Shown: positions 1 through 4,526, counted from the first letter of the stretch. The stretch is 6,911 nucleotides of DNA from Nitrososphaerales archaeon TH5888 (GCA_014523595.1 JAATVN010000165.1:1-6911), one strand, 5' to 3'. The notes: generated from the letters alone by a model not told the origin. Made by a program: numbers and translations.

Positions 1-79
1 CTTTCTCTTCTCTAGGCGAAGACCAAAGGCCGTCATGGGCTATCCATGCAGTTAATACAGACACACTCGCACACAACAT
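1..79 (-). CDS. Possible 5' part of a secreted protein, cut by window edge
   Basis: The minus strand is open from the ATG at 79 to the left edge, giving a start rich in small and hydrophobic residues (MLCASVSVLTAWIAHDGLW) that resembles an export signal. A better placed ATG lies at 104-102 just after a GGAGAG Shine-Dalgarno-like run, but it reads another frame (MKTHNGRG) that stops after 23 codons. Removing one base near 95 would join them into MKTITVAVMLCASV, a textbook signal peptide, so this may be the start of a frameshifted gene. Only 26 codons are visible; the product is unknown. Confidence 0.25.
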   Translation of the reverse strand, partial: MLCASVSVLTAWIAHDGLWSSPREEK

Positions 80-147
80 TACCGCGACCGTTATGTGTCT
101 TCATCTCTCTCCTTAAGCAGATGACTACTCCGAATGTTTATTAAGAA

Positions 148-264
148 ATGACTGGTCAGGAACCAACTACGAGAAAAATCTTGACAATGGTAACCCCAAT
201 GGTGGAACATATGTTTAAATCGTTCCAACTCAAGAGCACAAAACCAGTCATACAGGAGGATTAA
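148..264 (+). CDS. Possible 38-residue hypothetical protein
   Basis: An ATG right after an in-frame TAA opens a 38-codon frame (MTGQEPTTRKILTMVTPM...) ending at TAA 262-264. Composition is protein-like, with a basic-hydrophobic middle and no membrane segment. Support is weak: no clear Shine-Dalgarno, only a poor TATA-like CCTTAAG some 30 bases upstream, and the 3' end overlaps the opposite-strand mini-gene remnant at 248-340. It could be chance. Confidence 0.22.
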   Translation: MTGQEPTTRKILTMVTPMVEHMFKSFQLKSTKPVIQED

Positions 265-340
265 TAAAAGAATGAGAATAATTTTTTTGAAATATAATTA
301 CGATATCAGTAAGTGAAAAAGTAGTCTCATATAGTCTCAC
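248..340 (-). pseudogene. Truncated copy of the 51-residue mini-gene (N-terminal half only)
   Basis: Reading leftward from a GTG at 340, the frame gives MRLYETTFSLTDI, which matches MRLCEPTFSRTDI at the start of the intact mini-gene at 5038-5193. After the shared DNA block ends at 302 the reading diverges completely (VIIFQKNYSH...) and stops at TGA 250-248 after 30 residues, so the conserved C-terminal half (SLDKE...SYDDLL) is missing. The intact copy has ATG where this one has GTG. The join of shared and unshared DNA at 302 suggests that recombination or deletion replaced the 3' half. It may still be translated, but it is best read as a remnant. Confidence 0.5.
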
Positions 341-365
341 ATAAGTCTCAAATAGTCTCAATTGG
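302..365. repeat. Dispersed 64-bp repeat, copy 1
   Basis: These 64 bases align without gaps to 5155-5218 with 7 mismatches (57 of 64 identical), in the same orientation. The block starts with GATATCAGTA and ends in the heptamer array. Flanking DNA on the left is unrelated. It covers the start of a mini-gene read on the minus strand and its upstream region. Confidence 0.88.
323..360. promoter_or_regulatory. Helically spaced AGTCTCA heptamer array, copy 1
   Basis: Four perfect AGTCTCA heptamers begin at 323, 333, 344 and 354, so they are spaced 10, 11 and 10 bases apart, and a degenerate fifth (GGTTTCA) begins at 364. This puts one heptamer on the same face of the helix at each turn, as expected for cooperative protein binding. 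The array lies across and upstream of the start of the minus-strand mini-gene remnant. That it is an operator is inferred from spacing only. Confidence 0.55.
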
Positions 366-467
366 TTTCAACTACAATATATTGGAATTATCACTACATG
401 TAAAATAAAACTTGAAAGATAGAAGGCTACATTTATTTAATTGTCCCTTAATTGTCATTATTCTATT

Positions 468-581
468 TCACTCCAATTCTTTACCAGTATCTAGTACTTC
501 GAACATATCAGCATTAATTTGTCTAATAAATTGATATTCTTGTAATTTTCTAATGAATTTAATGATCTTACTACTTATCAT
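468..581 (-). CDS. Possible 37-residue hypothetical protein
   Basis: From ATG 581-579 to TGA 470-468 the minus strand reads MISSKIIKFIRKLQEYQFIR..., a basic, probably helical peptide ending in TGKELE. The frame is open further upstream to a TGA, without another ATG. An AT-rich stretch at about 595-606 could serve as TATA box, but its spacing (near 20 bases) is short. No recognised family. It could be a fragment of an older gene. Confidence 0.28.
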   Translation of the reverse strand: MISSKIIKFIRKLQEYQFIRQINADMFEVLDTGKELE

Positions 582-640
582 GTAAAAGAAATTTACTTTA
601 ATATTATGATACCGTCACGCGAGAAAAGATTATTCATCAT

Positions 641-844
641 TCAGTGAATAGGAAATATCTTTAACTTATCGACATAGCCAACAGGGAATCTATGATCGTC
701 AATCTCCCCTATATTTTTGAAGGGATCATCGGCTATATTTTTGAATGGGTTATCGGCGAATGCGTTCGCTGCAATTGCACCAAATATCATTCCAATTAAC
801 AGAACTATCGAAGGAAGAAGCAGGGGCTTCGAACGTAAGATCAT
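641..844 (-). CDS. Small secreted protein with tandem octapeptide repeat
   Basis: A 67-residue protein of unknown function, probably exported. Residues 1-7 are basic, residues 8-26 form a hydrophobic stretch, and a signal-peptidase-like site follows at about ANAFA (27-30). The mature part of some 37 residues begins with two tandem octapeptides, ADNPFKNI (30-37) and ADDPFKNI (38-45), encoded by a 24-bp duplication at 710-757. It then ends acidic and aromatic (GYVDKLKIFPIH). The ATG at 844 is supported by a TATA-like CATATAAAC at 868-876, about 28 bases upstream, as for leaderless transcripts. No same-strand partner is adjacent. The signal sequence and promoter make a real gene likely; the role cannot be told. 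Confidence 0.72.
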   Translation of the reverse strand: MILRSKPLLLPSIVLLIGMIFGAIAANAFADNPFKNIADDPFKNIGEIDDHRFPVGYVDKLKIFPIH

Positions 845-867
845 TTAGTTCCTACAGGACATTTTGG

Positions 868-876
868 TTTATATGA
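868..876 (-). promoter_or_regulatory. TATA box for the small secreted protein gene
   Basis: On the minus strand the sequence CATATAAAC is centred about 28 bases before the ATG at 844. This spacing places the start of transcription within a few bases of the start codon. Confidence 0.45.
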
Positions 877-1028
877 ACTTGGAGGGAAAATTCCTAATAT
901 TATTCAGTAGATAAATTCTGGATTATTTTCCATTAAATAAAAGGGATGCACTCAGACTTAGTTTGAATGGATAAAAAGGCTATGAAATAAGAATAGAATC
1001 AAGAATCGCACATAGAAAAAAAAATTAA

Positions 1029-1181
1029 TGCAATATTACTTATGATACTAGAAATTATCACAAACTTTTAGAACGTAAAGATTTAAAACCAATTATGAGG
1101 CAACTAGTGGGATACTTATTCGTTGATGAACAAGAAACAACCAAGCCCACAACCATGCCCACCAGTTACCTCAGCGCTTAG
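1029..1181 (+). pseudogene. Possible DDE transposase scrap
   Basis: The frame is open from just after a TAA at 1026 to TAG 1179-1181. Its first part reads ITYDTRNYHKLLERKDLKPI. This resembles the stretch around the second catalytic aspartate of IS4/IS5-type transposases, where a 'YD(S/T)R..y..L....I.P(I/V)' pattern is common. The similarity stops after about 20 residues, and the rest (from the ATG at 1095, MRQLVGYLFVDEQ...) matches nothing I know. There are no terminal inverted repeats or other catalytic motifs nearby. The alternative is a 28-residue peptide from the ATG at 1095. Confidence 0.25.
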
Positions 1182-1203
1182 GCAACGGTGCTGGGGGGCT
1201 GGT
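1161..1203. other. GC-rich hairpin in AT-rich spacer
   Basis: ACCAG at 1161-1165 pairs with CTGGT at 1199-1203. Inside it, CCTCAGCGC at 1169-1177 pairs with GTGCTGGGG at 1188-1196 through nine pairs, two of them G-U in plus-strand RNA. The loop is 10 bases (1178-1187) and there is a small internal loop. The island is strikingly GC-rich against its surroundings. An outer CCAAGCCC (1141-1148) can also compete for GGGCTGG. It could be a structured RNA or a leftover of mobile DNA; no known RNA family was recognised. Confidence 0.4.
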
Positions 1204-1377
1204 ACTATTTAATGAATTGGTAAGAATGATATATATGATTCATTGAATAATTTTCCATAGGTTCATTAAGACTTGTTGCAAAAGTTAAATCTACAGCATA
1301 ATTAAAACAGCAACCTTCTTCGCTATAAGATAAATGCTAATATATCTTAATGTCGTTAATATCTCAGCAAGAAAACA

Positions 1378-1521
1378 TTGAGTGTTCCTTTGGGCCCTCT
1401 TAATAAAAAACGACTTGGGTTATACGACGAGTTGGTATTTACAAAATTGATGAAATACTATGGATTTGAGAAAAGAGAAGAACTGTTAAATTTTTTGAAA
1501 AACCAACACATAGAGGATTAG
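1378..1521 (+). CDS. Small ribbon-helix-helix-like protein
   Basis: A 47-residue protein ending at TAG 1519-1521. The body reads KKRLGLYDELVFTKLMKYYG then a second helix with REELLNFLKNQ: a basic strand, a helix, a turn and a second helix, as in ribbon-helix-helix DNA-binding proteins. It aligns without gaps to the next gene (1590-1742) over 28 residues, sharing YD, KYY, LL, F and K. The start is uncertain. TTG 1378 is favoured because a TATA-like TATATCTTAA (1341-1350) lies upstream at roughly the right distance; TTG 1390 is possible. An ATG at 1350 opens a different frame (MSLISQQENIECSFGP) that runs into a stop at 1401-1403, so a frameshift near 1395 is an alternative. DNA binding is inferred from shape only. 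Confidence 0.5.
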   Translation: MSVPLGPLNKKRLGLYDELVFTKLMKYYGFEKREELLNFLKNQHIED

Positions 1522-1544
1522 CAAAAACTAGAACTTAACTAATC

Positions 1545-1553
1545 ATATTTTTT
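1545..1553 (+). terminator. T-rich possible terminator
   Basis: A run of six T at 1548-1553 lies about 25 bases after the stop of the small gene at 1378-1521 and before the promoter of the next. Archaeal termination needs little more than a T-run, so this is plausible but unspecific in AT-rich DNA. Confidence 0.22.
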
Positions 1554-1557
1554 GAAA

Positions 1558-1566
1558 GATTTAAGT
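1558..1566 (+). promoter_or_regulatory. TATA box for the gene at 1590
   Basis: GATTTAAGT is centred about 27 bases before the ATG at 1590, the spacing expected for a leaderless archaeal transcript. The 11-base string TTTTAGGTATT (1569-1579) lies between box and start and recurs before the gene at 2133. Confidence 0.42.
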
Positions 1567-1589
1567 TATTTTAGGTATTATTATATTAT

Positions 1590-1742
1590 ATGGCGAGACC
1601 AAAAGTCAAAAAACATCACTACGATGATGAAACTTTGGAAAGGATGAAAAAATATTATAAAGTTGATAATGATGACGATCTTTTGCGGTTTATAAAGACT
1701 CATGCATTGAAGAATTATAATCTCGAGATAGACAATTCATAA
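1590..1742 (+). CDS. Small ribbon-helix-helix-like DNA-binding protein
   Basis: A 50-residue protein. The start MARPKVKKHHY is basic and strand-like, residues 12-25 (DDETLERMKKYYKV) form a first helix, DNDD a turn, and residues 29-42 a second helix (DLLRFIKTHALKNY), followed by an acidic tail. This order is that of ribbon-helix-helix regulators of the CopG/Arc type, at their usual minimal length. It is a distant paralogue of the protein at 1378-1521. ATG 1590 is supported by a TATA-like box 27 bases upstream; there is no Shine-Dalgarno. Such proteins act as dimers that often repress their own gene; the downstream hairpin at 1825-1843 might be a site, but that is a guess. No toxin-like partner is next to it. 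Confidence 0.65.
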   Translation: MARPKVKKHHYDDETLERMKKYYKVDNDDDLLRFIKTHALKNYNLEIDNS

Positions 1743-1824
1743 TGTATTATCGTTTGAAATGTAATCGAGTTGAACAATGGTAATGCTGTGTCTACCTATC
1801 TATTTTAAGATTATATAATATAGA

Positions 1825-1843
1825 ATTGTTGTCAATCAACAAT
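1825..1843. promoter_or_regulatory. Perfect 7-bp inverted repeat
   Basis: ATTGTTG at 1825-1831 and CAACAAT at 1837-1843 are perfect inverted repeats around a 5-base centre. A TATA-like TTATATAATA (1811-1820) sits just before. It has no T-tail, so it does not look like a terminator; a protein-binding palindrome is possible. Confidence 0.35.
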
Positions 1844-1904
1844 AACAGTAATCTATCTATGTATCAATCAATCTTGAATCAATAGAAATCAAAAGTGAAT
1901 AGGG

Positions 1905-2074
1905 GTGGCCTTCACCCGAAAAAAAATTTTACTCATTTTATATGAACTTTCACTTGATAAGGAACAATCTAGTTATGATGATTTACTAGACGCTTTAACG
2001 CGGAGTCTAAAAGTTACATCTTAGAGTATCTGATCGGGGACTTAGGATTTGTAATATTTTCTTTCTTTTCTTAA
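1905..2074 (+). pseudogene. Frameshifted copy of the 51-residue mini-gene
   Basis: From GTG 1905, preceded closely by AGGGG, the frame reads MAFTRKKILLILYE then SLDKEQSSYDDLLDAL and stops at TAG 2022-2024. The middle matches SLDKEETSYDDLLHAL of the intact mini-gene at 5038-5193, also at the DNA level (shared CTAGTTATGA and GGAGTCTA). After the shared AL the intact copy continues RESRTY; here the matching ESKSY is found one frame over, from 2003, running to TAA 2072-2074. One or two extra bases near 1996-2002 thus broke the gene. The N-terminal part is only loosely similar and about three residues shorter. It lacks the upstream heptamer array seen at the other two copies. The product is unknown. 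Confidence 0.52.
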
Positions 2075-2102
2075 GTTCATTCTAGAATTCCGATCGGGCG
2101 AA

Positions 2103-2110
2103 TTTATAAA
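2103..2110 (+). promoter_or_regulatory. TATA box for the exported protein gene
   Basis: TTTATAAA is centred 26 bases before ATG 2133, so transcription should begin at or next to the start codon (leaderless). Confidence 0.62.
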
Positions 2111-2132
2111 GAATGTATTTTTAGGTATTGTA

Positions 2133-2990
2133 ATGGATGTTAAAAGAAATATCGGTACGTCGAAATTTCTTCTGGTTTCGATTTTTTCGTTGGGATTATT
2201 CTTTTCCTATGCTGCAAACAACATGCTATTAATCAAAATATCTGCCACCGTTAATGACCCTTTTCAGATAAGCAACGGCCAAGTTAAGGATAATTATCTG
2301 GCTTACATTCAAGAAATATCAAGCAAAGGATCGGACTCAGAATGTCATCCGGGAATAGGTGTCGGTGTATTACAAGGCGATGACATCATTTGCAATCCTG
2401 GTCTTGAGAATCTGCAAGACAAGGCTGAACTTGATGATGAGATAGTGGATGAGTTGAGTAAAAATATAGACAAAGACAAACAGGTACTCGCTGATAAATT
2501 TGAAAAACTAAGAGAGAGAATGGAAAAGGCAATTTCTGAAGAAGAGGAAGAAGGCATTACGTTACCAGAAGAGATAAAGAAGAAAATTGATGCGGACGAC
2601 GTTCAAGCAATAGAAGATCATGAATCAAAAGAAGGCGGACAATGTAGAGACGGAGACGTCTTAGACGGTGCTTCGAATGCAAAAGACCTCAAAGTTTTAG
2701 CCGAATGCCAAGATGCAGTTGGTGATGTAATGCATACTAAAAAAATGGATGACGGAGATTACAAGTTCTTACTGAAATTAGATGAGCAGTACCAATTTCT
2801 CATAAACGACCAGAATGAGGAAAAAACTGATGGATTCCTGGTAATTGAGGTCGTTCCTAAAGACCAAAATCTACAAAACATATACCTACCTCAATCCGGC
2901 GACAAGGTACAAGTGTGGGGTGCTTGGGTAACTGATGAGCCTAAGGGATGGCATGAAATACATCCTACATGGCAAGTTGTAAAACAATAA
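2133..2990 (+). CDS. Exported protein with C-terminal OB-fold-like domain
   Basis: A 285-residue protein, probably secreted or anchored outside the membrane. Residues 4-11 are basic and 12-36 hydrophobic, so this is a signal peptide or an uncleaved anchor. Residues 60-90 hold two cysteines (71, 87), and 96-165 are a highly charged, probably coiled-coil stretch including a run of five glutamates (136-140). Two more cysteines (171, 192) precede a compact beta-rich domain at about 186-283, with the motifs DDGDYKFLLKLD (206-217), GFLVIEVVP (234-242), SGDKVQVWGAWV (255-266) and GWHEIHPTW (272-280). The end resembles OB-fold-like secreted domains in archaea and bacteria that finish in GW-EIHP-W. 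No enzyme motif was recognised. The four cysteines could form disulphides outside the cell. TATA box and ATG agree. It stands alone as a transcription unit. Confidence 0.9.
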   Translation: MDVKRNIGTSKFLLVSIFSLGLFFSYAANNMLLIKISATVNDPFQISNGQVKDNYLAYIQEISSKGSDSECHPGIGVGVLQGDDIICNPGLENLQDKAELDDEIVDELSKNIDKDKQVLADKFEKLRERMEKAISEEEEEGITLPEEIKKKIDADDVQAIEDHESKEGGQCRDGDVLDGASNAKDLKVLAECQDAVGDVMHTKKMDDGDYKFLLKLDEQYQFLINDQNEEKTDGFLVIEVVPKDQNLQNIYLPQSGDKVQVWGAWVTDEPKGWHEIHPTWQVVKQ

Positions 2991-3081
2991 TTTTCAATTT
3001 ATTGCAACCTCTCCCTCTCGTCTAATGGCCAATTTCGTCGATGATCAATTTTTGAAGTTATAAAACGAACTATTGCCTTGG

Positions 3082-3261
3082 CTATTCGGTAAAGCCTGTC
3101 CTTTCATAAACCGAGACAATGTCATTAAAGTTGTCCCGCGCCGCTGACTTCGTTGGCTCGACCTTAGTCGTATATTGAACTGTCACTGTCACGTCATTGC
3201 CGTCCTCTTTTATCTCCACAGAATCGCCAGTTTTGTTGAAAAGTTTCTTTTGGTTGTCCAT
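3082..3261 (-). CDS. 59-residue hypothetical protein
   Basis: From ATG 3261 to TAG 3084-3082 the minus strand encodes MDNQKKLFNKTGDSVEIKED followed by a strand-rich stretch (NDVTVTVQYTTKV) and an acidic end (IVSVYERTGFTE). There is no signal or membrane segment. The ATG has a TATA-like GTTTAAG about 26 bases upstream (near 3284-3291), which supports an independent leaderless start. However, the upstream gene at 3308-3517 could once have read through into this region in another frame (see findings), so this may instead be the tail of a broken longer gene. The family was not recognised. Confidence 0.52.
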   Translation of the reverse strand: MDNQKKLFNKTGDSVEIKEDGNDVTVTVQYTTKVEPTKSAARDNFNDIVSVYERTGFTE

Positions 3262-3283
3262 TCTTATATGTCTCCATCAACTC

Positions 3284-3291
3284 TCTTAAAC
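3284..3291 (-). promoter_or_regulatory. TATA-like box for the gene at 3082-3261
   Basis: On the minus strand CGTTTAAG is centred about 26 bases before ATG 3261. It is AT-poor for a TATA box, but the spacing is right. Confidence 0.35.
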
Positions 3292-3307
3292 GTTCTTGAG
3301 TATATCG

Positions 3308-3517
3308 CTAGTGATATTCTTTCAGACCACGAGCAATTTCCCCGTATATTCCGTCAAAAACCCTTAACTCTTCTGCCTTCTCCTTCAGGTCTTCTGCCTT
3401 CGTAAATCTACTGAAGGACTTTGCGTTGTATCTTAGAGCAATAGCGGCAACAACAGCCCCGACTAAACTAATAACCGAAACAACAGTCACAATTGAACCG
3501 CTAATTTCGTCAGTCAA
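3308..3517 (-). CDS. Small single-pass membrane protein
   Basis: A 69-residue protein starting at TTG 3517: MTDEISG, then a membrane helix at residues 8-28 (SIVTVVSVISLVGAVVAAIAL), RYNAKS at its positive inner edge, and an amphipathic, charged helical tail (40-69) ending LKEYH. The topology suggests the tail is in the cytoplasm. The start is well fixed: a TAA stop lies directly before the TTG, and a TATA box (GGTTATAAC, 3540-3548) is centred 27 bases upstream. The frame after the stop TAG 3310-3308 stays protein-like for over 20 residues (RYTQERLRELMETYKNGQPK), so the gene may be a truncated form of a longer one. It is 103 bases downstream of the response regulator gene, with its own promoter. 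Function unknown. Confidence 0.66.
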   Translation of the reverse strand: MTDEISGSIVTVVSVISLVGAVVAAIALRYNAKSFSRFTKAEDLKEKAEELRVFDGIYGEIARGLKEYH

Positions 3518-3539
3518 TTAGGTTAGTCTCTTATTGGAT

Positions 3540-3548
3540 GTTATAACC
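3540..3548 (-). promoter_or_regulatory. TATA box for the small membrane protein gene
   Basis: GGTTATAAC on the minus strand is centred 27 bases before TTG 3517; it is preceded by an AAAAGG run that could act as BRE. This is the main support for the TTG start. Confidence 0.55.
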
Positions 3549-3620
3549 TTTTAATGATAACCTTAATGCATCCAGACTATCGTTATAAGACATTTGTTCC
3601 TTACCAAGAGAATAAATTTT

Positions 3621-4112
3621 TCAAATTTGATGGGAGGAATGCACCAACAGGGTGAGGAGGGCAATATATTGTTCCAATCGTTTGGAAGCAGGTATTTTTT
3701 CCAGTTCATAACTATGTAATTGTTCACTAACTTCTTGGAGTAAATTGTCCAGACTGATTGGTTTCTGAGCAAATCCGTCGATGATTTCTTTTTTACTATA
3801 TTCTTGAAATAGTTTATCCTCCACCTCAAAGGCTGTCATCAAAACTGTTCTTACTTCGGGATTCAAATCCTTTACTGTTTTTAATAATTGAATTCCATTG
3901 ATTACTGGCATCCTCAGATCAGAGATTACTAAAGCATAGAAATCCTTGTTCGTTTTAAAATGTTCAAGGGCAAGTTGCGGTTCAGTAAAGGAAAATACCG
4001 TAATTCCTGGAAGACTTTTTAAAGCATCATGAAAAAGCGTAGTTATATCTGATTCATCGTCTACTATCGACAAATACCTATTAGTAACCAGAATTTGACA
4101 ACCTTCTACCAT
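3621..4112 (-). CDS. Receiver-only response regulator with C-terminal tail
   Basis: A single CheY-like receiver domain without output domain, 163 residues. All key residues are present: acidic pocket D18-D19, phosphorylated D65 in VISDLRMP, T93 in VLMTAF, and K117 in AQKPIS. It would take phosphate from a histidine kinase in the cytoplasm and act through protein contact or as a relay. The domain ends near residue 131 (SEQLHSYE), and a tail of about 30 residues (KIPASKRLEQYIALLTLLV...) is absent from its paralogue at 5308-5703. The ATG at 4112 adds about 12 residues before the first strand (YLSIVDD); TTG at 4073 is an alternative. A TATA-like box at 4152-4159 would give a short leader for the ATG. 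The partner kinase is not in the window. Confidence 0.93.
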   Translation of the reverse strand: MVEGCQILVTNRYLSIVDDESDITTLFHDALKSLPGITVFSFTEPQLALEHFKTNKDFYALVISDLRMPVINGIQLLKTVKDLNPEVRTVLMTAFEVEDKLFQEYSKKEIIDGFAQKPISLDNLLQEVSEQLHSYELEKIPASKRLEQYIALLTLLVHSSHQI

Positions 4113-4151
4113 TCCTATGATTTTATCTTAATCGGTGTACTATCCCTTTGT

Positions 4152-4159
4152 CATATAAA
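4152..4159 (-). promoter_or_regulatory. TATA-like box for the response regulator at 3621-4112
   Basis: TTTATATG on the minus strand would place transcription start near 4130, leaving a leader of about 18 bases before ATG 4112. A second AT-rich box (GATAAAAT, 4119-4126) is too close to that ATG but would suit a later start. Confidence 0.38.
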
Positions 4160-4211
4160 CGAACGAGAAAGGCTCACCCTTAAAATAATATATTCAACCG
4201 GTTTAAAGAAC

Positions 4212-4236
4212 TGGCGAGAAGTGGAACTCCTCACCA
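4212..4236 (-). other. Near-palindromic hairpin
   Basis: As minus-strand RNA, GGTGAGGAGT and ACTTCTCGCC pair fully (two G-U pairs) around a 3-base loop, with one more A-U pair outside. The G-U pairs would be mismatches in plus-strand RNA, so the structure is better on the minus strand, upstream of the response regulator gene. Confidence 0.35.
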
Positions 4237-4270
4237 ATTCTAGGAACCGTATATTAATTTAGTCAACAAG

Positions 4271-4280
4271 GTATAAAATA
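4271..4280 (+). promoter_or_regulatory. TATA box before the interrupted gene at 4308
   Basis: GTATAAAATA is centred about 32 bases before ATG 4308, predicting transcription start near 4302 and a leader of about six bases. It is one of the best TATA matches in the window. Confidence 0.5.
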
Positions 4281-4291
4281 ATTTAAACTAA

Positions 4292-4335
4292 ACTGGTGGA
4301 CCGCAAAATGCTAATGGAACCGTGGGTCCGCCAGT
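4292..4335. other. 11-bp inverted repeat around a small gene start
   Basis: CTGGTGGACC (4293-4302) and GGTCCGCCAG (4325-4334) pair with one G-U, plus an A-T pair outside, around a 22-base loop that contains the ATG at 4308. It directly follows a strong TATA box, so the hairpin would be at the very 5' end of the transcript. Confidence 0.45.
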
Positions 4336-4526
4336 CATGAGTTCTTCTAATTAGGCATGCCCAACAAATTATAAGAAAGTTCAAACCTGACAGGAGGGAA
4401 CAATTGCAAACGGATTTCGTTTACAAGTATTCCACGACACCAATAGAAAAAAGCCCTCCTATCAGTGATGAGTATATCAATATAGGCAAAAATGATATAA
4501 AAAATTTACTTTTTATCTTGGGATAA
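4308..4526 (+). pseudogene. Short gene interrupted by one in-frame TGA
   Basis: From ATG 4308 the frame reads MLMEPWVRQS, meets TGA at 4338-4340, then stays open for 61 protein-like codons (VLLIRHAQQIIRKFKPDRRE ... SDEYINIGKNDIKNLLFILG) to TAA 4524-4526. A good TATA box at 4271-4280 suits the ATG, so this looks like a roughly 72-residue gene broken by a point mutation. The part after the TGA is basic, then polar, ending in an amphipathic helix; the family was not recognised. It could still be expressed as a 40-residue protein from TTG 4404, which has a strong Shine-Dalgarno (GGAGGG, 4393-4398) five bases before it. A T-rich terminator follows at 4563. TGA recoding as selenocysteine is not expected in this lineage. 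Confidence 0.45.
4388..4464. promoter_or_regulatory. Inverted repeat that would mask a Shine-Dalgarno
   Basis: TGACAGGAGGG (4388-4398) and CCCTCCTATCA (4454-4464) pair over 11 bases with one mismatch on the plus-strand DNA, around a 55-base loop that holds a smaller stem (AAACG 4408-4412 with CGTTT 4418-4422). The left arm contains the ribosome-binding GGAGGG five bases before TTG 4404. The right arm CCCTCCT resembles the anti-Shine-Dalgarno of 16S rRNA. It could be translational control, or chance in a coding frame. Confidence 0.38.

Noticed and set aside
1141..1203. GC-rich hairpin as a tRNA or SRP RNA
   Set aside because: No T-loop, anticodon arm or acceptor stem, and no conserved SRP core motif could be placed.
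1205..1336. Minus-strand open frame of 43 residues (EEGCCFNYAVDLTF...)
   Set aside because: Protein-like composition, but no start codon near its beginning, no promoter, and it lies in debris; cannot be told from chance.
2345..2557. Minus-strand serine-rich open frame
   Set aside because: Mirror of the acidic coiled-coil codons of the exported protein.
3308..3310. TAG read as pyrrolysine
   Set aside because: No reason to expect pyrrolysine outside methanogens and few bacteria; a truncated gene is simpler.
3175..3405. Plus-strand open frame of 76 residues
   Set aside because: Lies opposite two minus-strand genes that have promoters and a membrane helix; its own composition is odd and it has no promoter.
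3563..3829. Minus-strand open frame of 88 residues
   Set aside because: Overlaps the response regulator in another frame on the same strand; the receiver motifs show which frame is real.
4338..4340. TGA read as selenocysteine
   Set aside because: Selenocysteine machinery is not known in this lineage, and the nearby hairpin at 4292-4335 lacks a recognisable SECIS form; a mutation or a later start is simpler.
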